Below are positions 57,173 to 64,000 of a stretch of 64,000 bases of DNA, in pieces. The translations under genes were made by a program, and so were the position numbers. Below the pieces are notes generated by a model. The model was not told the DNA's origin. It worked only from the letters and a program-made list of their open reading frames with translations, and did no database searches. Numbering within the stretch: position 1 is the first letter of the stretch; each line of letters starts with the position of its first letter. Source of the stretch: Ciborinia camelliae (lineage: Eukaryota > Ascomycota > Leotiomycetes > Helotiales > Sclerotiniaceae); assembly GCA_025890175.1 (NCBI GenBank), contig JANPYM010000014.1:381052-445051 (forward strand). The letters are read 5' to 3'.

Positions 57173-59424
57173 CTAATCACTACCCTTTCCACCCGTGACC
57201 TTTGCAGCTTGAACGGCGCTCATCTTGTTAATCCATCCAGAGCTTGGTGCGATTTTACGGACGGTTCGAATCTCGTCACTGGCGTATCCTGGGATACGGA
57301 TGTTGTAGCCGCGCTCAAGAGTCAGTTGAAGATCGCGGATCTCGAGAATCTTGGAGCCACGTTCCTTGGCATTCTTGCAAGCAGCCTGAAGGACTTGATC
57401 AACGAAATTATCGGCAACAGTGAGAATAGACTATTGGATGGTGTTAGTTTAAGGCTTAAAATTGGTAGATAAAAGAGAATTTTGCCGTTGCGACAAGAGT
57501 AATGAGATCGATCTTGTAGATCGGGATTAATGGATGAAATAAAAATGTATACCTCTTCAACTTCGGCAGTTAGACCACCACCGGCAATATTCTCTCCACC
57601 ACCTGTAACTTGTCTGACAAGCTCATCCAATTTCTTCTTACTCAAAACGCGATCGCCTTCGCCGTCCAAAACGTATCCTGGAGCCTTTGGGAGAACAGGT
57701 TGACCCATAACGCCGTTGCCAGCGCCAGATGGACCACCAGTGTATGTTGGACGTGGTTGGCCCATTTGTACAGGTTGGGGAGGTGCCATTGCTCGTTCCG
57801 GTAAATGTTTGGGAATTGGAAGTTTTTGTGAGCTTGGATTTTGTTGCTCTCTGGACATAACATGAGGGTGAGTATGCGAGTGTCCCATAACTGTAGGCGT
57901 GCCGGTCGCTTGACCGCCCGCACTGGAATAACTTTGAGCCGCGGTTTGCAATGCTGCTTGATGAGTTAAAGCTCTAGGTGGGCCAGGATTTTGTGCATTA
58001 ATTGAGGTTGCTGATTGGGGAATAGAAGATTGTGGAATAGAAGATTGAGGAGAATTTGTTTGACCTGGACGCGCCATGTTATTTTGCATGTGAGTAATGG
58101 CAGTATTAATTGGGCCTGGAATTGTTGGTTCGCTTTTAATGCCTTGTGACTGCCCAGTTTGAGATTGAGGAATAGCTGGATGGGAAGCTGCGATTGGTGT
58201 GGGGATTTGTTGACCTTGGGATAATTGTCCTTGTGGCATGGGAGGTCGATTAACACCACCCATTTGTTGATTACGAGCTTGCTCAATAGCAGCATTGACA
58301 GTTTGGGTATTTTGTAATGCTGGGTTGGATGGTTGTTGCGAATTCATGAGGGGTCTAGGTGCTCCTTGTGCTTGATTCATTTGGGTGCCTTGAACTCCTT
58401 GGTTGCTCTGATTTCCGATACCACCTGCATTTCCAATCACATTTGAATCAGATGGTCCAGATCCAGATGCCTGTGATTGTTGAGGATGCTGTTGTTGTCC
58501 TTGATGTTGGGAGTTTTGTTGTTGAAGGCGTTTCTGGTTCTCTCTGATCTCTTCAACAAACTTCTTGGCCATAGCATGCTTGTTCCTGAATTCTGTCATT
58601 CTTGTCTGGTAGTCCGTTTCATCTTGTTCCGTTGCAGTTCTCTCTTCTCTCTTCTTCTTGATATATTCTTCCAAGTTTTTCAGTTGCGAAGTCGTACTGT
58701 CCATAGCCATTAATCCCTTGGCATATTTCTGTTTGAGGTCAGAAAGCCACTTATTTCTTTCTGCTGAGTTCTGGATCAAGTTAGGTGGAGCAGTCCATGG
58801 AAATGCTTTGATATGTTGTAAAAGCTTCTCTTGTAGTTGAGGGGCAGCTTGAGCTCTTGGCTGTTGCTGGGAAGAACTTCCAGCATTGGAACCACTAGCT
58901 TGAGTTTCTTGTGATTGTGTGGTTTGCTCGTGCTGTTGCAAAGCTGGATGTTGCTGGGCCGGGTTGCTCGATGGAGCCGATGTGGGTTGCGGAGCTTGTT
59001 GCTGAGATTGTTGCAGAACCTGTTGAGCTTGTTGCGGAACTTGTTGAGTTTGTTGCGCCTGTTGGGTCGGTTGGGTCGGTTGATTCTGCTGAACTTGTTG
59101 GCCTTGTCCCTGCTGCTGCTGGGCTTGCTGAGCTTGTTGTACTTGTCGCTGCTGCTGTGTGCGGTAAGTCTGTATCTTCATAATAAGCTGCCTAGAGAAA
59201 TCAGCCAACTTGCGTTTGGCCTCTTGATGTTGCGGGGACTCGGCGGGATTATTCTCGACCTGAGCCCAAAGTCCTCTGAGTCCAGTTTCCCATTTGAGTT
59301 TCTCCTCATCTGAAAAGCCAGGTGGAAGGTTGCGCATCATTTCAGGTTTATAGATTCTTGGAGGAGCTGGTTGCGAAGCGCCAGGTTGGCCCTGGGGCGC
59401 TTGGCCTTGAGATCCATTATTCAT
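57173..59424 (-). CDS. taf12: TAF12, TFIID/SAGA subunit with histone fold, 709 aa, two exons
   Basis: TAF12 pairs with TAF4 in TFIID and with Ada1 in SAGA through a histone fold. Exons 59424-57553 and 57430-57173 join across a 122-bp intron to exactly 710 codons. The intron falls inside the histone fold ([20 protein letters not shown]), and the joined sequence restores the family signature: [13 protein letters not shown], then [37 protein letters not shown] and [10 protein letters not shown] near the C terminus. The long N-terminal region is Gln-rich with many QQ, QA and QG repeats and two conserved-looking helical blocks, [20 protein letters not shown] and [20 protein letters not shown]. Those are usual in filamentous-fungal TAF12 and absent from animal ones (recall, not checked). 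The ATG at 59424 was chosen because the frame upstream begins at TTG. Confidence 0.93.
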
Positions 59425-60851
59425 GATGGTAGAATTTAGCAGGTTTCCCAAGTGATAATGAAAATTATTTGTATTGTTACCAATACATAGAAGATAGAAA
59501 TGGATGAAAATATGGTCAGGTAATGGTGTGGTGTTGTTTGAAGCCCTGGTTCAATTGATTTATGTTTCCAAGGTCACCAAGATAACGCTAAAGGATTAAC
59601 GCTAATGGATATTGCCGAGCGGTCAAGGCAAATCTTGTACGGTAGTATAGTATGCCTTATGTCATACCATACACATGCATGGATGGTTATTAGGGAGGAC
59701 CTGCATATTTATGGGGAAAATCAGTCAGTCGGGTATCTATCTACATATGGACACTCTGTGGAGAGGTCATTCATTTTGTAAATATAAGGTTCGAGATAGG
59801 GATATTCTTTAAATCTATATTGAAGTTATATTTATAACAGATACTAACTCTGTTCTCCTTTGCTCTTCTCCTATGATGATTATGAACCCAAGTTTGGTGT
59901 TTATATTCTATTCATTCTCAGAAAGGTCTCTGGACATTGATATATCTCATATAGCAATAGGCAAATGCCCCTTCTAAGCCCCTTTCTAATGGAACAGGCC
60001 ATTCCATTCAAATGAATCTTTTATCTGCTGATCACAAGGAGAATTATTGACCAATAGCCAGCACCCCTTCAGGATTTTCCCATGTACTTCACGTTTTTGC
60101 ATGTACAGGTCTGTCAAAACCTTTGAGCATTTGTATTTTCATAAGCAGCTTCAGCTTACAGATTACTGTTGACTATCAAAGACCAGTGGCATGCACACAC
60201 TGTGCCAATTCTACCATTGAACATTCCACATTATAGTAATTATATCCCAAATTCTATCCATCAATCTATCAATCCAAGCTATCAATCCTATTAAGTTGTT
60301 CTCCCAGCTCTCCAGACACTTAAGCACCACTAAGAAATCAAGAGATAGACCACCCCTTGACTGATTCTCAGATTCTAATTTTCAATCAACAAATCCATGA
60401 CACAAGCACAAATACAGGCCACAAACAATCAAGCCAATAAAAGGTGTATCTATTTGTTTTCTCCCCTATATCTTCTTCAATGCTCACTTCAACCCCACCC
60501 AGTCTATAAATAACAACAAACCCGAAACCATAAGTTCCAATCCAACATTGAAGTACCCAGGCTGACTATCAGCCGGTGCTGCTATCCTTACATCCGCTAT
60601 GCAACGCTATGTTTGATATGAATGAACAGTTGACTAAACAAGATTCCGCCCAGCAATAAATCTTTTGCTCAAAAAATGTAAAAGTAATATACCACCGTCA
60701 TGTGTATCGTTCCGTCATGTAATGAAATGCCGTCTCATTCATAATTCATTAGTTCGTGACCCCTTTTCCATATCCACATCCACCTATAGTCACCACCTCT
60801 TTCTTCATCAAGCCTCCTCAAAATATTCTTACCCCTGTGGCTGTATTGTAC
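59425..60851. other. Intergenic DNA upstream of taf12
   Basis: AT-rich, with no gene, repeat or RNA signal that I can support. Promoter of taf12 and 3' flank of the next gene. Confidence 0.5.
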
Positions 60852-61787
60852 TCAGGAGGAAGAGTCGATATCCATACTTTCCTCCAAGATATAATATGGC
60901 AATGCTCTTAAGTCATCCAGCTCGGTATCATCTTCAATGACTTCCTCGCAGCTATCTGGTTCTTCCAATTCCGGAATCCGTGGTGGCGGATCATCAAATA
61001 TAAGACTGGCCCTCTTATCACACCCATGGTTGAATGTTTTCCTTCGTAGTCTCCTAGCACTTGACCCGGCCTCATTTGCGCTTAAATGGTCCGGCTGCAA
61101 ATCTTCATCGTCAGTATCACTACCGATACTTTGCGCTAGTGAGCGCTTTTGTACAGTAGCTGAACTCCGGCGCCGCCGGCGCCTTTCCTCTCGATTGCGT
61201 TTTACCCATGCCTCATGTTCATCCAGTGGCGAGCCATCCTGATCGTCGGTGTTGAAAGCCTCTGTGCAGTCGTGCGCAGTGAGATCGCGCAGATCATTCA
61301 GGAAATGCGGATCAAGTTCTGCTGGCGGAGATGCAGGCGTAATATGTCCTCTATCGGACTCGGCGTCCTCGTATTGGTGGGGTCGTATGATAAGCTCTTC
61401 CTTGCAATCGTAGTCTTCAAGATCGCTGTCTGTGATTTCCTCTAGTGTAAAATTGCCCTTGTCTACTATCCGCGACTGTCTGCGGATAGGTGATGATAGA
61501 GGTGAATGTGCGCGTTGAGAACTCTCTGATCGAGGCGGACTTGCGCTGCCCGAAGATTCGGATGAGGGAGAGGTGGACCGTGGGGATAGATCTTCGGGTC
61601 GTTTGTAACTAAAGTGAGGCCCCGAACCATTGGGTGCGATCCCATTTGATTTGGGTGAGGGAATTGATGGTTGGGGCGCGAATGTAAAAGTTGAATGAGT
61701 CGGTGTCTCAGGTGGTGATGAAGGGCCGACACTTTGTGCGAAATTGAAATTGGGAGTTGTAGGACGCATATTTGGCAAATGCGACAT
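60852..61787 (-). CDS. Unknown Ser/Pro-rich, acidic protein, 311 aa
   Basis: Single exon. The N-terminal 110 residues are Ser/Pro/Asn-rich (SSPPETPTHSTFTFAP), with many SP and TP sites. A middle block reads LEEITDSDLEDYDCKEELIIRP, where DSDLEDYD could be a casein-kinase or SUMO-interaction type acidic site. A strongly basic run (WVKRNREERRRRRRSS) near residue 195-210 is a candidate nuclear localisation signal, followed by another acidic stretch (GSDTDDEDLQ). The C terminus is LPYYILEESMDIDSSS. No folded domain is recognised; probably a disordered nuclear protein (inference). The WVKRNREERRRRRR and ARRLRRKTFNHG blocks look like family signatures, because they are the least low-complexity parts. 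Confidence 0.7.
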   Translation of the reverse strand: MSHLPNMRPTTPNFNFAQSVGPSSPPETPTHSTFTFAPQPSIPSPKSNGIAPNGSGPHFSYKRPEDLSPRSTSPSSESSGSASPPRSESSQRAHSPLSSPIRRQSRIVDKGNFTLEEITDSDLEDYDCKEELIIRPHQYEDAESDRGHITPASPPAELDPHFLNDLRDLTAHDCTEAFNTDDQDGSPLDEHEAWVKRNREERRRRRRSSATVQKRSLAQSIGSDTDDEDLQPDHLSANEAGSSARRLRRKTFNHGCDKRASLIFDDPPPRIPELEEPDSCEEVIEDDTELDDLRALPYYILEESMDIDSSS

Positions 61788-63874
61788 TATGCTTTCGTTA
61801 CTGGATGTAGATGATGTGTATCCTCCGCGGAAAAGATGTGTATGTTGCGATGGAGGTCAAGGTGTAAGAGTTTGTGGTAAATCTCTCCTGGTGGGAGAAG
61901 GAAGATCTGGAGGATCGCAGTTCATGATAATCTCTAGATGAGCTTGGGGCGCCAAGGAGTCTTGCAATTACAGATTCGAGGCTTTGGTTAACCGTCAAAA
62001 TGGGTCCGGTCCGGTCTCAAGCTGGAAACGAGGGATCTGGGGGACGAGGTCCTGGTTGAAGAAACAAGGGTCAGCGTAATTTGTAGATCCAAGTAAATAA
62101 GGCGACCAATGATAAACATCAATTTCAATTGTAAAAATAAATTGAATGTGGGTCAATTGAACTGAGACCTCTATAGGGATAAAAAGGGGACCAAACTTGT
62201 TTCGAAACGTTGAGGATGAGGCGTGCGAGGAATGGGGGCAATATCAGAGAAGTTCAAAATAATAATAATAATAAGCTTTTCCGAAGAATATTTCAAGAAA
62301 TTTCGGAAATTCGAGGAAAAGTGTGTGTTGCGGGAAGCCGATAAAAGGGATTCTTATGCGGTTTTGTCTCCACACCACACCGATACCCGTAGATCACCAC
62401 ACCCTTATAAAGAAAGGTGTTTTGGTAACCAGTTGGGAGGGATGGGGAAAAAAGCTTGACCCGAACATTCGGGTAAAAAAACCTCGAATTGAAAGAAGCT
62501 GGATGAAGGAGGGAGAAAGCGAATCCACAAAGTTCAAGCAAGATAAAAGAGATATATGAACAATGGACAACTCGGTGATATCAATCAGCCTGTAGGTATT
62601 GGGCAGAAACCATCAAGGAATAACCTTGTTTACCAAATGTACGAGAAGAAGGGAGGGAGTAAAAGTTGCTTTTTCTTGAGTGCTTTAGTTCAATGGTTGT
62701 GTATCTGGTATCTGTAGGTAGGTAATGAGTAATAATGGGCGGCGAGTCGTCAATCGTCAATGCCACCACCAATGGACTAGTGATGCAATATGCGGTCAGT
62801 TGGTTGGAGGGGTTTGGATATGTCTGTACGTATGTACGGTGGCTCCTGGGGAAAGTTTATATTGGATGAATGCGATGGCAAGTTTGGCGATTTCCAAGCA
62901 TGAAAAAAAGCAAGATTCCCCTCGTGAGATATAAGATATTCGAGACGAAAACTCACGTCGAATCCTCTAGGAAAGGGAATAGGGGGAATAGCTTATCCTA
63001 TCCTACCACGACTTTTCCGAGTATCGTATGGGCAAAAAGTAATGGTGTTGCGATGTGTTGTCAGTAACTCCAATGTAAGCATTGAAGAGATGGAAGAAAA
63101 AGCAACAAAATTTTAAGCAGCACATGAAATTTCGAGAATAAGAAAAAAGGGAAATAGAAAAGAATGTTGACGATAGGGATCACGGAAGACGAGAATAACC
63201 AAGGGTAATATGCAAACAATGCATCTCTTATGCTGGAAAGATGATTTCTCTACCAATTGCAATTGTTGATTCAAATTAAGTCTTGAATGCATGCGTTGTT
63301 CGATCGATCGAAACTTTCCAAAAGAGAAAGGGAAAGAGAGAGGGAAAGGGAAAGGGAAGAGAGAGTGAGATAGAGTGAGTAAGGTAAGAGACAAAAAGGT
63401 ACAAATACAATACATCATGTTGCGGTAGGTAGGTATGTACGAGTAAGCTGTCCGTCCTTGTCCTTGTTGTCCTTGAGTAGAAGATGCAGAAGATGCAGAA
63501 GATTTGCATTGGAAAGCGAAGAAAGTCAAGATGTGATTCGTGAACCAAGAAGAGAAGTGCATGAGGTTAATAACATGTGACCCGAAGCAAGGGATGAGCA
63601 AATTAGGTAGGTATGATTAAGTACCTATGATTAGCTAAGCCGGCATTTGGATAAGTGAAGTGAAGTGGAAGTGGAAATGGAATCTCGTCTGAAACCGAAA
63701 AGTACTAACCTAACATAGTAGTATTGTTGTCCCGTCCCGCGTCTCCTTACCCTTGCCGATAATCGTGAAATCGCGGTCGGATGTAAATATTGACTTTCGA
63801 TAATATTGTCAACCTTTGAATCCAGCAACCACGGAAAGACACAACCCCAAGCAAAAACGTTCACAACCTTCAAA
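61788..63874. other. Divergent intergenic region
   Basis: Promoter side of both the 311-aa gene (minus) and the gene starting at 63875 (plus). It includes AATAATAATAATAA near 62260, a GGGAAAG-type purine run (about 63325-63360) and AGATGCAGA repeats (about 63480-63505). ORFs here are short or low-complexity. Confidence 0.5.
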
Positions 63875-64000
63875 ATGTCTCTACTGGAAAGGCATCTAGA
63901 ACAAATTGCTCTCTCGGCAGATTCAATAGCTTCATTACCGTAAGTACTTTTCCCCCTCACTCAAACACATCAACTAACCCCACTATCACAGCTTTCCCCC
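63875..64000 (+). CDS. 5' end of an unidentified gene, cut by the window edge
   Basis: The ATG at 63875 opens a short first exon (63875-63939) encoding MSLLERHLEQIALSADSIAS and a split proline codon. A 52-bp intron with GTAAGT donor, CTAAC branch word and CACAG acceptor (63940-63991) follows. The second exon begins at 63992 in the right phase and continues beyond the window. The canonical donor, branch and acceptor together make a real gene likely. The product cannot be named from about 24 residues. Confidence 0.6.

Noticed and set aside
62223..62559. Opposed ORFs near 62.4 kb
   Set aside because: Both strands are open over the same stretch without domain or splice evidence; it lies in a divergent promoter region.

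Overview
The window looks like nuclear DNA of a filamentous ascomycete. Genes carry short introns (about 50-60 bp, one of 211 bp) with GTAWGT-type donors and YAG acceptors. The protein set is fungal: a HET heterokaryon-incompatibility protein, a Tps2-type trehalose-6-phosphate phosphatase, Rpn3, TAF12 and a MYST acetyltransferase. Overall style (AT-rich intergenic DNA, HET gene, hAT-like repeats) suggests Pezizomycotina, possibly Leotiomycetes/Helotiales. The order-level guess is inference; no marker gene fixes the species.

Layout. 1-8.1 kb: a dead type-B carboxylesterase on the minus strand, cut by a 2.8 kb non-autonomous hAT-like element that itself holds a 532 bp relative; both have exact 8-bp target duplications. 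8.1-10.6 kb: one intronless HET gene. 10.6-17 kb: gene-poor DNA with a hairpin-rich repeat remnant (13.6-13.8 kb) and a dense microsatellite block (16.1-16.9 kb). 17.1-20.2 kb: tps2 (minus, three exons, 997 aa). 23.2-24.7 kb: a kinase-fold gene whose DFG triplet reads GFD. 24.9-29.2 kb: GC-rich hairpins, a 359 bp (TTTA)n tract and an 8-bp repeat. 29.2-30.9 kb: an unknown two-exon gene with a duplicated Cys/His motif. 31.2-33.1 kb: a decayed array of about 140 bp period with two hairpin-rich modules in it. 34.2 kb: a small orphan ORF. 36.0-36.9 kb: more hairpins around a long AT-rich inverted repeat containing a tRNA-like head. 38.4-41.0 kb: decayed exons, including a triplicated P-loop fragment. 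42.2-44.6 kb: a second decayed array marked by twelve copies of a TGCAACAA-centred motif, often about 145 bp apart.

From about 46.1 kb the character changes. Intact genes with clean introns follow closely, all on the minus strand: a 610-aa unknown protein, a small mitochondrial-looking protein, a MYST acetyltransferase, rpn3, taf12 and a 310-residue Ser/acid-rich protein. A plus-strand gene starts at 63875 and runs off the end. The 46-62 kb block is mostly housekeeping chromatin, transcription and proteasome functions. The 0-46 kb part is sparse, repeat-laden and pseudogene-rich. I see no CRISPR array, operon, rRNA gene or intact tRNA gene. Exon joins were checked by hand for reading-frame continuity and total length; no transcript data were available.
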